Below are positions 28,101-36,439 of a stretch of 64,000 nucleotides of DNA, piece by piece. The DNA lies in the NCBI GenBank assembly GCA_902774295.1, contig CACYHP010000003.1, forward strand, positions 1-64,000. The letters are read 5' to 3'. Origin of the DNA: an uncultured Bacteroidia bacterium (GTDB lineage: Bacteria > Bacteroidota > Bacteroidia > Bacteroidales > F082). Within the stretch, counting starts at the first letter, position 1; every line of letters begins with the position of its first letter. The translations under genes were made by a program, and so were the position numbers. The notes beneath the pieces are model-generated. The model did no database searches and had not been told where the DNA came from. It saw only the letters and a list, made by a program, of their open reading frames with translations.

Positions 28101-28223
28101 CTCTCGATATCGACACTCATCACCCTCGTCCTCATCCCGACATTGTACGCTATCTTCATTTCAAGAAGAATCAGACGTCAGGAAAAAAGACATGCAAGAC
28201 TTGCAATGGCTAACGAACTTTAA
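25104..28223 (+). CDS. RND-family efflux pump, AcrB/HAE1-like
   Basis: Inner-membrane proton-driven exporter of 1039 residues, full length. Typical segments are an N-terminal helix then FPDMGTNAIMVMTSYSGASA, the TM4 proton-relay motif GMVVDDAIVVLENI (the Asp pair), a large periplasmic loop duplication, LIGVMILMGIVVKNGIVLID on the second half, and TTLTTVLGMVPMALGTGEGA near the end. It is the third gene of the operon and is followed after 11 bases by a small PII-like gene. Confidence 0.94.
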   Translation: MSLYRTSVNHPVTVSLVFITVAILGVFALTKLSINLFPDMGTNAIMVMTSYSGASAEDIETNITKTLENTLNGVSDLKHLSSSSKENVSVITLQFEYGIDIEDATNNVRDKLDMVRQYLPDGAGNPTIFKFSMEDIPVMFLSVTAEESLSGLDKILDDKLTTPLARVPGVGTVSVSGAPKREIQVYVDPNKLEAYNLTVEQISQALAYENRNTPAGNIDIGSNTYAVRVEKEFKSAKEMLNVVVGTFQGTPIYLRDVARVNDGEQERLQKVFSNKIQGAMVTIQKQTDANSVQVCKGINKELEKIKKTLPSDIQINLINDTSESIINTIDSLKETIFITFIVVMLVVFVFLGRWRATIIIVLSIPISLVASVVYLFATGNTLNIISMSALTIAIGMVVDDAIVVLENITSHIDRGAKPKEAAVHATQEVSISVIASTLTMLAVFLPLTMVNGAVGVFFHQLGWIVSIIMIVSTSAALTLVPMMCSKLLKRNPRSHAWHKILFTPINKGLDALSRGYGRLINWSVTHRAMTITIAIVIFAVTLIVTLPGMKTEYLPSMDQGRLTINIEMPVGTQEDITGQLGAELAEKYMAEIPEIKVMNYRYGVADEENAFASMQSNGTHILAMNLNLGSKDTRKRSTQEIAEYIRKDLKNNAVIKKYNVSEGMGMGSTASVKIEVYGYDFNVSDRIANDLALELRERPEISQVLISRDEYTPEMHVDFDREKLMLNGINITTASQYVRNRINGSVMSYFREDGDEYNIRVRYAPEFRTGVENIENIVLYGASGNAVRLSEVAKIVEGRTPPTIERKDRERIVTITGIVSKGYALSDGVAASEACIDKIEIPAEFLVKIAGDYEDQQDAFKDMFTLIILIVILVYVVMASQFESLLDPFVIMFSVPFAITGVLIGLRVNGMALGVMALIGVMILMGIVVKNGIVLIDYTRLCLERGMSVNESVVTASRQRLRPILMTTLTTVLGMVPMALGTGEGAEMWNGLGVVVSWGLSISTLITLVLIPTLYAIFISRRIRRQEKRHARLAMANEL

Positions 28224-28234
28224 AACGAAACAAC

Positions 28235-28528
28235 ATGACAGCAATATTCATCGCCTATAATCAGGCATATTATGAAGAAATCTCCGAACTCCTTGAAAAA
28301 CAAGGAGTTCGCGGATTCACCAAGTGGAACGAGATCACAGGCAGAGGCTCAGCAACGGGCGAGGCACATTACGGCACCCACACCTGGCCAACGTTCAACG
28401 ACGCCATGCTCACCTTCGTCGACGACGACAAGGTGGACAGCATCATGAACGCATTGCACGAGCATGACCTTCAGACTCCTGAACTGGGTCTGAGAGCCTT
28501 CTCTTGGAAAATCGATAAAACTATTTAA
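28235..28528 (+). CDS. Small PII-like protein at end of RND operon
   Basis: A 97-residue protein with the compact alternating strand-helix pattern of PII-like proteins: MTAIFIAYNQAYYEEISELL, then a T-loop-like region (TGRGSATGEAHYGTHTWP), a second helix and a terminal strand. It follows the pump gene by 11 bases. Small PII-like genes accompany RND operons in Bacteroidetes; a role in sensing or adjusting the pump is an inference. Its last 8 bases overlap the end of the convergent epimerase gene. Confidence 0.65.
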   Translation: MTAIFIAYNQAYYEEISELLEKQGVRGFTKWNEITGRGSATGEAHYGTHTWPTFNDAMLTFVDDDKVDSIMNALHEHDLQTPELGLRAFSWKIDKTI

Positions 28529-29642
28529 TAGAAAAACGATAGACGCAGGTGTGACTATATTTCTCACCCGGACGTAACACCACGCTCGGGAAATTCGGCT
28601 GATTTATAGCATCAGGGAACTTCTGCGTCTCAAGGGCTAATGACGCACGGTTGCATAACGGCTTGCCATATTTTCCTGTCGTCTTGCCATCAAAGAAATT
28701 ACCGCTATAGAACTGGATGCCAGGCTGGTCGGTCAGGACTTCCATCGACCTACCCGACTCCGGCTCGTAAACAGAGGCTGCCAAACCCATCTGACCAAGC
28801 GCCTTGTTCAACACCCAGTTGAAATCATAACCGCCACCGTACTCCATCTGTGGATGATAAATCACGATATCACGTCCTATTGGCTTCGCTTCCGTGAAAT
28901 CCATCGGAGTGCCTGTGACAGGGATGAATTCACCTGTCGGAACAAGACCTTCGTCAATCTCAGTGATAAGCTTTCCGTTAATCTTCATCTCATGGTCAAG
29001 GATTGTACCATTGCCCTCACCTTTCAGATTGAAAAACGAATGATGCGAGAGGTTGCATACCGTCGAAGCGTCGGTAGTTGCAAGATAATCGACAAGGAAC
29101 TCGTTATTAGGTGTCAATGTATAAGTCATGGTGATGTCAAGATTTCCAGGGAATCCATCCAATCCGTCAGGTAACACGACATGCAAAACTATTGAGGTAT
29201 CGTTCACCGACTGAACATCCCAGACCACACGGTCAACGCCGTACTCGCCGCCATGAAGCGTGCAGTCGCCATTATTCTTTGGAAGCTCATATTTCTTGCC
29301 GTCGAGAGTAAATTCACCATGACCGATGCGGTTTGCGCAACGTCCCACGACAGCGCCGAGATATCTCTCGCCAGTACAATTAATATATCTGTCAATTTTG
29401 TCGTAGCCAAGCACGATATCCTCGAAACTTCCTCTCTTATCAGGCATCCACAGCGACACTACACGACCACCGTAGTTTGTGACCTGCATGGTTAAAAATC
29501 CGTTCTTCAAAGTGTAAAGCGACACTTTCTTGCCATCGACTTCAGTATTGAAATCATTGACATTTAATAACTTAACTTCGTTTTTCTTAGTACAACCTAT
29601 CATAATCAATGTGCTTAATGCTAAAACTAAAAACTTTTTCAT
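28521..29642 (-). CDS. galM: Aldose 1-epimerase, lipoprotein form
   Basis: Interconverts alpha and beta anomers of aldoses such as galactose. 373 residues with a lipoprotein signal (MKKFLVLALSTLIMIGC), so it is probably anchored in the periplasm or on the outer membrane. Family motifs are GRCANRIGHGEF, the substrate-binding NLSHHSFFNL, GGYDFNWVL and DQPGIQFYSGNF with the catalytic Glu region near ASLALETQKFPD. A -7 box (TAATTTTG, 29661-29668) lies 18 bases upstream. Confidence 0.92.
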   Translation of the reverse strand: MKKFLVLALSTLIMIGCTKKNEVKLLNVNDFNTEVDGKKVSLYTLKNGFLTMQVTNYGGRVVSLWMPDKRGSFEDIVLGYDKIDRYINCTGERYLGAVVGRCANRIGHGEFTLDGKKYELPKNNGDCTLHGGEYGVDRVVWDVQSVNDTSIVLHVVLPDGLDGFPGNLDITMTYTLTPNNEFLVDYLATTDASTVCNLSHHSFFNLKGEGNGTILDHEMKINGKLITEIDEGLVPTGEFIPVTGTPMDFTEAKPIGRDIVIYHPQMEYGGGYDFNWVLNKALGQMGLAASVYEPESGRSMEVLTDQPGIQFYSGNFFDGKTTGKYGKPLCNRASLALETQKFPDAINQPNFPSVVLRPGEKYSHTCVYRFSIK

Positions 29643-29660
29643 TATCTAAATTTTATATTG

Positions 29661-29668
29661 CAAAATTA
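29661..29668 (-). promoter_or_regulatory. -7 box of galM
   Basis: TAATTTTG on the leftward strand, 18 bases before the galM ATG. Confidence 0.5.
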
Positions 29669-29699
29669 TAAAATATTTCAAACATAAACCATTTTTTAG

Positions 29700-29707
29700 T
29701 AATTTTG
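29700..29707 (+). promoter_or_regulatory. -7 box of the hybrid kinase, leaderless arrangement
   Basis: TAATTTTG ends five bases before the ATG at 29713, so the predicted transcript starts at or next to the start codon. Confidence 0.5.
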
Positions 29708-29712
29708 TCACG

Positions 29713-32172
29713 ATGAGAGAAGTTAAAACTATACGAAAGCATTACGAAAGTCGCGTCCGCTGGGAAGCCGTGATTATATATATCATAGCGATTCTCATCT
29801 GCTCTTCTATGATTTATTACGTCTCGAATCTTAAAAAATCAATTCTGGATCAGAGAGTTGCGATTGACCGAAATGAAATGGTGCTTCATTATACCAATGA
29901 ACTCATCCAGAATGTCAATCAGGCGCAGTCACATGCCCAGCTTTACTCAATATCAGGAAATCCTGAGCATCTGATAAGTTTTAACAACAATCTGCAGCAA
30001 ACGACGGCTATCAAAGACTCAATAATTTTTTATTCTGAAGATGACATAAACAACAAAAATATTCTTAATGATATTGTTGATTTGTTGCATCGTAAGGAAA
30101 GCATTATCAAAGAGTTAACTCATCATTATGATCTTTTTAACCCGTATGATGAGATTTATAAGCTTTTGTCGGATTACAAGCCTAAAGAGAAAACCACGCG
30201 CATTGTGGCCATCACCAAGGTTGACACCATCGTGAAAAAAGCTGACAAACAAAGCTTTTTCCATCGTGTCTTCTCATCGGAAATACCTCGCGATAGCGTC
30301 ATTTTCGTCACCACAACGACTTACGACACCATCACCGAGGAAACTCCAGCGAGCCGAATCGACCTCATGGAAGGTATTAAAATCTATACTGACAAGGGCA
30401 AGCAAGAATATCTCCAGCGACTACAAACCATTGAGAATCAATATCAAAGCTTTATAAAATCCGACCAAGAGATTTCAGAAGAGATTTCAGGACTGCTCAT
30501 TATCCTTCACAAGCAGACCCTTACTTCTGTGATGATTGCGATTCAAAAGAGCGAGACGATGATTCAGCGCAGCTTGAATTACACTATTTACGGCGGTACC
30601 GTGGCGCTCTTCTTTATCCTGTTGTTTATCTTCTTGATTTCCAGAGACATACAACGTGTCTCGCGTGCACGACGAGCTATGGAGGAAGCCCAAAGGCGCA
30701 CCGAGGAGATCATGGAGAGCCGTCACAAACTGCTTCTCTCAGTTTCGCACGACATCAAAGCTCCGCTGTCGTCAGTAATCGGATACATCGAGTTAATGCA
30801 GATGGAGCAACATAACGACAACGACAGGCAACGTCTCAACTCAATGAAGTACTCGTCGCAGCATATCCTCTCGCTTCTATCGAATTTGCTGGAGTTCTCA
30901 AGCCTCGAGCAAGGTAAGCAGTTTATCCGTCGTGCCGATTTCAATATCTCAGAACTGTGCGACCAGCTCGTTACCATGTTCCAACCTATCGCCGAAAACA
31001 AACAGCTGAAATTCTTCTATCACAAGCATATCACCGACAACCTGTTTATCAATTCAGATGCGTTGAAAATCAAGCAAGTGGTCAGTAATATCATCTCAAA
31101 TGCGATAAAATACACAATCGAAGGTGAGGTGCATTTCGGCGTTTATCTTGTCAGGAATAAATTGGTTTTCAACGTGATAGACCAAGGTATCGGCATGCCG
31201 ACAGAGAAAATTGAAGAGCTATTCAAGCCGTTCAGCAAAGCCGATAACAACACCGGTCTCGCTGAGGGCAACGGTTTCGGCCTCTTCGTCGTGAAAGGAC
31301 TTCTCGAAATCCTTGGCGGTAATATAAAAGTGATGTCGGAACTCGAAAACGGCAGCCACATCGAAATCTCAATACCGGTCAAGATTGTTGAGAAAAAAGA
31401 GGAAGAAAAGACCGAAACACCTGATACACAAATAGTTGCATCGAACAAAAAACTTCATATCCTTCTTGTTGACGACGACAACAGTCTTCTCGCCGTTATC
31501 GGAGCGATGCTTAACAAATTAGGTCACAGTTCTGACATCTGCCGCTCATACATCGAATTCAACAAGTATATCAATGAACTCGACAAATACGATATGGTCC
31601 TCACCGACCGCGAGATGGGCACTTTCTCCGGCAACGATGTCATGAAGACGATAAAAGCCATCAACAAAGAGAAAAAAGTCATCCTCATGACCGCCAGCGA
31701 CGAGTATTCAGAGAAGTTCGCACTCAATGAGGGTTTTGACGGATATATCAAGAAACCATTCAGTATCAAAGACTTGGCATCATTGTTAAATACCAGCGCG
31801 CCTGATGAGGACTGCCAACAATGCGAGTTTACAGACGATTTCCCACAGCTTTGCACTATGTTTGACAACGACAGCAACGCCATACGTGAGATTCTGCAGA
31901 CGTTTGTCAACTCCACATCGGATAACCTCGTCATCCTCAACGACGCCATCACCGAGCATGATTTCGCGAAAGCGCAGGTTGTCTGCCACAAGATGCGTCC
32001 AATGTTCATCCAGCTTGAGCAGAAATCGGCCGAATATCTCACCGATATGGATAGCCGCCGCGGTCAGGACGCTTCCACCCTTCCCGACTGGGAAGAAAAA
32101 GGCATCGAATTCATGAATCAATCCGATGCCCTCTTGGCTATGTTAGCCGAAAAATATGATATTTCTGATTAG
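29713..32172 (+). CDS. Hybrid sensor histidine kinase with receiver and HPt-like domain
   Basis: An 819-residue inner-membrane phosphorelay kinase. Membrane segments at about 19-40 and 292-312 flank a periplasmic helical sensor of about 250 residues. Then follow HisKA (SVSHDIKAPLSSVIGYIEL, His346), HATPase_c (N box NIISNAIKYT, DQGIGMP, GNGFGLFVVKG), a receiver domain (VDDDNS, phospho-acceptor Asp632 in LTDREMG, Lys in IKKPF) and a C-terminal helical HPt-like domain with His759 in CHKMRP. That gives a His-Asp-His chain needing a separate regulator; the sigma-54 regulator at 38.9-40.2 kb is a candidate. Its TAG stop overlaps the convergent typA stop by three bases. Confidence 0.9.
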   Translation: MREVKTIRKHYESRVRWEAVIIYIIAILICSSMIYYVSNLKKSILDQRVAIDRNEMVLHYTNELIQNVNQAQSHAQLYSISGNPEHLISFNNNLQQTTAIKDSIIFYSEDDINNKNILNDIVDLLHRKESIIKELTHHYDLFNPYDEIYKLLSDYKPKEKTTRIVAITKVDTIVKKADKQSFFHRVFSSEIPRDSVIFVTTTTYDTITEETPASRIDLMEGIKIYTDKGKQEYLQRLQTIENQYQSFIKSDQEISEEISGLLIILHKQTLTSVMIAIQKSETMIQRSLNYTIYGGTVALFFILLFIFLISRDIQRVSRARRAMEEAQRRTEEIMESRHKLLLSVSHDIKAPLSSVIGYIELMQMEQHNDNDRQRLNSMKYSSQHILSLLSNLLEFSSLEQGKQFIRRADFNISELCDQLVTMFQPIAENKQLKFFYHKHITDNLFINSDALKIKQVVSNIISNAIKYTIEGEVHFGVYLVRNKLVFNVIDQGIGMPTEKIEELFKPFSKADNNTGLAEGNGFGLFVVKGLLEILGGNIKVMSELENGSHIEISIPVKIVEKKEEEKTETPDTQIVASNKKLHILLVDDDNSLLAVIGAMLNKLGHSSDICRSYIEFNKYINELDKYDMVLTDREMGTFSGNDVMKTIKAINKEKKVILMTASDEYSEKFALNEGFDGYIKKPFSIKDLASLLNTSAPDEDCQQCEFTDDFPQLCTMFDNDSNAIREILQTFVNSTSDNLVILNDAITEHDFAKAQVVCHKMRPMFIQLEQKSAEYLTDMDSRRGQDASTLPDWEEKGIEFMNQSDALLAMLAEKYDISD

Positions 32173-33992
32173 TCGCTGACTTCTTCGCTGCGTCTGCCGC
32201 TGCGCTTACGCTCAATCTCATCAAGGATGATCTTTCTCAAACGCAAGCTCTTTGGAGTGACCTCGAGATATTCGTCATCGCGAATGTATTCCATATATTC
32301 TTCAAGCGACATTCTTACTGGCGGGATAAGCACGATTTTATCGTCAGAGCCAGATGCACGCACGTTGGTCAAATGCTTGGTCTTGTTGATGTTCAACACG
32401 ATATCGTTTGCACGTGTGTTCTCGCCGATGACCTCGCCCATGTAAACGTCTTCGTTAGGCTGCACGAAGAACTTGCCACGGTCCTGGAGTTTCCACAATG
32501 CGTAAGGCACAGCAGTACCAGTCTCCATTGCTATCAAAGCACCAACCTCGTGAGTGTCCATATCACCTTTCCAAGGCTCGTAATCTTTGAAACGATGCGA
32601 CATCACTGCCTCGCCTTCTGTTGCAGTCAACATAGCGCTACGCAAACCGATGAGACCTCTTGCAGGAATGTCAAAATCGAGATTCATACGGTCACCCTTT
32701 GGTGACATGTTTGTCATCTCGCCTTTGTGCTGTGATGCCAACTCGATGACACGACCTGCAAAGTTTTCAGGCACTTGCACGTTCATCACCTCGATAGGCT
32801 CGCATTTCTTACCGTCGATTTCTTTCAACAACACCTTCGGCTGACCGATCTGGAACTCATAACCTTCACGACGCATAGTCTCAACCAAGATACTGAGGTG
32901 AAGAATACCACGACCGTAAACCATAAGAGAATCTGGTGATTCGGTATCTTCGACCTTCAAAGCGAGGTTCTTCTCTGTCTCTCTGTAAAGACGCTCGCGC
33001 AGATGGCGTGATGTCACGAATTTGCCTTCTTTTCCGAAGAATGGTGAGTTGTTGATGGTAAACAGCATACTCATTGTAGGCTCATCAACATGGATTGGAG
33101 GCAATGCTTCCGGGTTCTCGAAGTCAGCGACGGTGTCACCGATTTCAAAGTTCTCAAGACCCATCACAGCGACGATATCGCCAGCCATCACAGGCTTCTT
33201 TGTTCTTTCCTTGCCGAGACCTTCAAATGTATAAAGCTCTTTAATCTGATTCTTTTCAATCGAACCGTCACGTTTCACCAACGAGACATTCATACCGGCC
33301 TGAAGGATACCGCGTTTCAGACGACCCACTGCGATACGACCTACATACGAGCTGTAGTCAAGTGAAGTGATGAGCATCTGTGGTGTTCCTTCCTCATATT
33401 TAGCCTCAGGAATGGTGTCGATGATGACATCCAAAAGGTACGAAACGTCATTGGTGACATGTGTCCAGTGGTCTGACATCCAGCCTTGCTTTGACGAACC
33501 GAACACTGTCGGGAAGTCAAGCTGGTCATCGCTTGCGCCGAGGTTGTACATCAAATCGAAGACAGCTTCCTGTGTCTCTTCTGGAGTGCAGTTAGGCTTA
33601 TCGACTTTATTGACAACCACGATAGGCTTCAGTCCGAGCTGGATAGCTTTCTCGAGCACGAAACGAGTCTGCGGCATTGGACCCTCGAAGGCGTCAACAA
33701 GAAGAAGCACGCCGTCGGCCATGTTCAAAACACGTTCCACCTCACCGCCGAAATCACTGTGGCCAGGAGTATCTATAATGTTGATCTTCACATCTTTATA
33801 ACGAACTGAAACGTTCTTCGACAAGATGGTGATACCTCGTTCACGCTCAAGGTCGTTGTTATCCAGAATCAAATCTCCTCCATTATCCTTATCTTCCCTG
33901 AACAGTTTTGACTGATACAGGATTCTGTCCACCAAAGTTGTCTTTCCGTGGTCAACGTGAGCGATAATCGCAACATTACGAATACTTGTCAT
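32169..33992 (-). CDS. typA: Ribosome-associated GTPase TypA/BipA
   Basis: Translational GTPase of 607 residues, normal length, involved in ribosome assembly and stress or cold adaptation. Motifs are AHVDHGKTTLVD (G1), RERGITI (G2), DTPGHSDFGGEV (G3), NKVDKPNC (G4). The C-terminal BipA-specific region has GLIGLRSAMLTATEGEAVM and DDEYLEVTPKSLRLRK. It is divergent from recQ with closely facing promoters, and its stop overlaps that of the hybrid kinase. Confidence 0.95.
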   Translation of the reverse strand: MTSIRNVAIIAHVDHGKTTLVDRILYQSKLFREDKDNGGDLILDNNDLERERGITILSKNVSVRYKDVKINIIDTPGHSDFGGEVERVLNMADGVLLLVDAFEGPMPQTRFVLEKAIQLGLKPIVVVNKVDKPNCTPEETQEAVFDLMYNLGASDDQLDFPTVFGSSKQGWMSDHWTHVTNDVSYLLDVIIDTIPEAKYEEGTPQMLITSLDYSSYVGRIAVGRLKRGILQAGMNVSLVKRDGSIEKNQIKELYTFEGLGKERTKKPVMAGDIVAVMGLENFEIGDTVADFENPEALPPIHVDEPTMSMLFTINNSPFFGKEGKFVTSRHLRERLYRETEKNLALKVEDTESPDSLMVYGRGILHLSILVETMRREGYEFQIGQPKVLLKEIDGKKCEPIEVMNVQVPENFAGRVIELASQHKGEMTNMSPKGDRMNLDFDIPARGLIGLRSAMLTATEGEAVMSHRFKDYEPWKGDMDTHEVGALIAMETGTAVPYALWKLQDRGKFFVQPNEDVYMGEVIGENTRANDIVLNINKTKHLTNVRASGSDDKIVLIPPVRMSLEEYMEYIRDDEYLEVTPKSLRLRKIILDEIERKRSGRRSEEVSD

Positions 33993-34020
33993 TTGTTTAA
34001 ATTTTTGAAAAAATCGGGCG

Positions 34021-34058
34021 CAAAAATACGAAAATTTTGCAAATAATCGTTATCTTTG
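34021..34058. promoter_or_regulatory. Divergent -7 boxes for typA and recQ
   Basis: Leftward TATTTTTG at 34021-34028 serves typA (ATG 33992). Rightward TATCTTTG at 34051-34058 serves recQ (ATG 34074). The two promoters overlap within about 60 bases, so they may compete. Confidence 0.5.
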
Positions 34059-34073
34059 CAAAAAAATAGTTGA

Positions 34074-36005
34074 ATGAGTGACCTGACGCGCGCTGTTTTG
34101 GTAAAATACTGGGGTTACCCGTCGTTCCGCCCAATGCAGGAAGACATTGTCGATTCTGTCATCGCGGGTCACGACACCCTTGCGTTGTTACCGACAGGTG
34201 GCGGAAAATCCATCTGTTTCCAAGTCCCCGCCCTCGCGATGGAAGGCGTCTGCATTGTCGTCACGCCCCTCATCTCACTCATGAAAGACCAGGTGCAGCA
34301 CCTGAAAAACATCAACATTCCCGCCTCCGCCATCTACTCCGGCATGCATCCAAGCGAGGTGGAGATAGCATACAACAAAGCCGTTTTCGGCAACCTGAAG
34401 TTTCTCTACGTCTCACCAGAACGTCTGATGACTGACGCTTTCGTAGAAGCTATCAAGAAAATGAAAGTGTGCCTGCTCGCCATCGACGAATCGCACTGCA
34501 TCTCACAATGGGGCTACGACTTCCGTCCACCTTACTTAAAAATCGCGGAGATACGTCCATATATTCCGAGCACTCCCGTTTTAGCCCTCACAGCTACGGC
34601 GACACCGAAAGTAGTAGAAGACATACAGTTCCGTCTCGGTTTCAAGGAGCAGAACGTGTTCCAGACAAGTTACGAGCGTAAAAACGTCACATATAACGTC
34701 ATGAAAGCCGCCGACAAATACGGAATCATGTACCGGCTCTTCATGAAGATGCAGTCTGGCAGCGGCATTGTTTATGTGCGCAGCCGCAAACGCACCAAGG
34801 TCATCGCCGACTGGTTGCAGTCTGCCGGCATCAGCTCTACCTTCTATCATGCAGGCATTGACGCCAAGACTCGTGACGAGCGCCAGAAACTGTGGATGGA
34901 CGGCAGAATCAAAGTCATCGTGGCGACCAACGCCTTCGGTATGGGCATCGACAAACCCGATGTGCGCCTCGTCGTTCACATGGACCTCCCCGACAGCCTC
35001 GAGGCTTATTTCCAAGAAGCAGGACGCGCCGGACGAGACCTCAAGCCATCAGAGGCGTTCCTCCTCGTGGCTGACAGCGACATCAAACAACTCAAAGACA
35101 ACCTTCAGCAATCATATCCTGAGCTCGACAAGATAAAAACCATCTACGAAGCCCTCGGTAATTACCTTCAGATTCCTGTCGGTGCAGGCAACGGCCAAAG
35201 TTACCCTTTCGACATGACAGAATTCGCGACAAGCTATGGATTCTCACTCCTCGAAGTGTTCAACTCTTTGAAACTCATGGAAAGAGAAGGCTTTTTCGCC
35301 CTCTCCGAGGCTATGGACTCGCCTTCACAGCTGTTTATCAAAGCCAGCCGCGAAGACCTCTACCGCTTCCAGGTCGAATATCCTGACTTCGACGTCATGA
35401 TAAAATACCTGCTTAGAAACTATCCCGGCATCTTATCCGATTTCGTCAAGATAAGAGAGGAACAAATCAGCCACAAACTCGGCATCGATGTTGTAAAAGT
35501 CGAGCAAACACTGAAGCAGTTGGAGAAATTCAACTTCCTGACATATATCCAACGCAGCGACAAACCGCAGATTCTGTTTCTCACCGAACGTCAGGATACA
35601 AGACATTTCATCCTGTCTGATGAGGTTTATAAAAATCGCAAAGACGATGCGACAAAACGTGTTCAAGCAGTTATTGATTTCGTTAATAACGACACAGAAT
35701 GCCGCAGCGTCCAGCTTCTGAGGTATTTTGGCGAGAAAATCAACACACGATGCGGCAAATGCGATGTCTGTAACATACGCAACCAGATGAATATCAACGA
35801 TGAAGAGTATAAAAACATTAGCGAACTAATACTTCAAGAGCTTAAAAAACGCGTCGTCCCATTGTATGAGACGCCTTCGTTGGCCAAGAATTATTTCGAG
35901 GAAAAAGTGCTTGAAACCGTGCGTTGGATGCTCGACAGCGGCATCATTGAGCAGGATGAAAACGGCAATCTAAAGGAAAAAGGCAAACAACAGACGCTGT
36001 TTTAA
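34074..36005 (+). CDS. recQ: ATP-dependent DNA helicase RecQ
   Basis: A 3'-5' superfamily 2 DNA helicase in recombination and repair. 643 residues. Motif 0 GYPSFRPMQEDIV, Walker A LPTGGGKSICFQ, Walker B variant DESH followed by the RecQ loop CISQWGYDFRPPY, motif III LTATAT, and motif VI QEAGRAGRD. The RecQ-specific zinc domain shows YFGEKINTRCGKCDVC. A typical C-terminal HRDC domain is not obvious; about 90 residues follow the zinc domain. Terminates at the hairpin 36013-36038 shared with the HU gene. Confidence 0.93.
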   Translation: MSDLTRAVLVKYWGYPSFRPMQEDIVDSVIAGHDTLALLPTGGGKSICFQVPALAMEGVCIVVTPLISLMKDQVQHLKNINIPASAIYSGMHPSEVEIAYNKAVFGNLKFLYVSPERLMTDAFVEAIKKMKVCLLAIDESHCISQWGYDFRPPYLKIAEIRPYIPSTPVLALTATATPKVVEDIQFRLGFKEQNVFQTSYERKNVTYNVMKAADKYGIMYRLFMKMQSGSGIVYVRSRKRTKVIADWLQSAGISSTFYHAGIDAKTRDERQKLWMDGRIKVIVATNAFGMGIDKPDVRLVVHMDLPDSLEAYFQEAGRAGRDLKPSEAFLLVADSDIKQLKDNLQQSYPELDKIKTIYEALGNYLQIPVGAGNGQSYPFDMTEFATSYGFSLLEVFNSLKLMEREGFFALSEAMDSPSQLFIKASREDLYRFQVEYPDFDVMIKYLLRNYPGILSDFVKIREEQISHKLGIDVVKVEQTLKQLEKFNFLTYIQRSDKPQILFLTERQDTRHFILSDEVYKNRKDDATKRVQAVIDFVNNDTECRSVQLLRYFGEKINTRCGKCDVCNIRNQMNINDEEYKNISELILQELKKRVVPLYETPSLAKNYFEEKVLETVRWMLDSGIIEQDENGNLKEKGKQQTLF

Positions 36006-36012
36006 ACAAAAA

Positions 36013-36038
36013 AAAGGTCGCTCTTACGAGCGACCTTT
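36013..36038. terminator. Bidirectional terminator between recQ and HU gene
   Basis: A perfect 11-bp stem (AAAGGTCGCTC and its complement) with TTAC loop, A-run on the left and T-containing run on the right. Confidence 0.85.
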
Positions 36039-36058
36039 ATTGTCAAATAGTAAAAACT

Positions 36059-36322
36059 TTATTTTACTAAATCAGCACTAGCTTTGAACTTAACAACTGT
36101 CTTAGGAGCAATTGTAATTTCTTTGCCTGTCTGTGGGTTACGACCTTTACGAGCAGGACGTTTTGTTGTTGAGAATGTACCGAATCCGACTAATGAGATA
36201 CGATCACCTTTACGGATTGCACCTGTTGCTGCGCAAATAAAAGCGTCCAATGCTTTTTTGGCGTCCACCTTTGTGAGGCCAGCTTTTTCAGCCATCACAT
36301 TTACTAATTCTGCTTTATTCAT
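36059..36322 (-). CDS. HU-family DNA-binding protein
   Basis: An 87-residue nucleoid protein with the full HU/IHF fold: MNKAELVNVMAEKAGLTK helix start, the GFGTFSTTKRPARKGRNPQT arm containing the signature, and IAPKTVVKFKASADLVK at the end. Binds and bends DNA. A -7 box TATATTTG at 36360-36367 gives a leader of about 33 bases. Confidence 0.95.
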   Translation of the reverse strand: MNKAELVNVMAEKAGLTKVDAKKALDAFICAATGAIRKGDRISLVGFGTFSTTKRPARKGRNPQTGKEITIAPKTVVKFKASADLVK

Positions 36323-36359
36323 TTTGAAAGTTTTAAAGTTTATAATTGTTTTGACATTG

Positions 36360-36367
36360 CAAATATA
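36360..36367 (-). promoter_or_regulatory. -7 box of the HU gene
   Basis: TATATTTG on the leftward strand. The region 36390-36430 upstream is an almost pure A/T tract on this strand, which could act as an UP-like element. Confidence 0.5.
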
Positions 36368-36439
36368 ACATAAAATCAGTCACTTACAACTTTTTTTTCA
36401 TTTTTTTTTAATTTTTTTGAAAAAAATTTAAATGACGAC

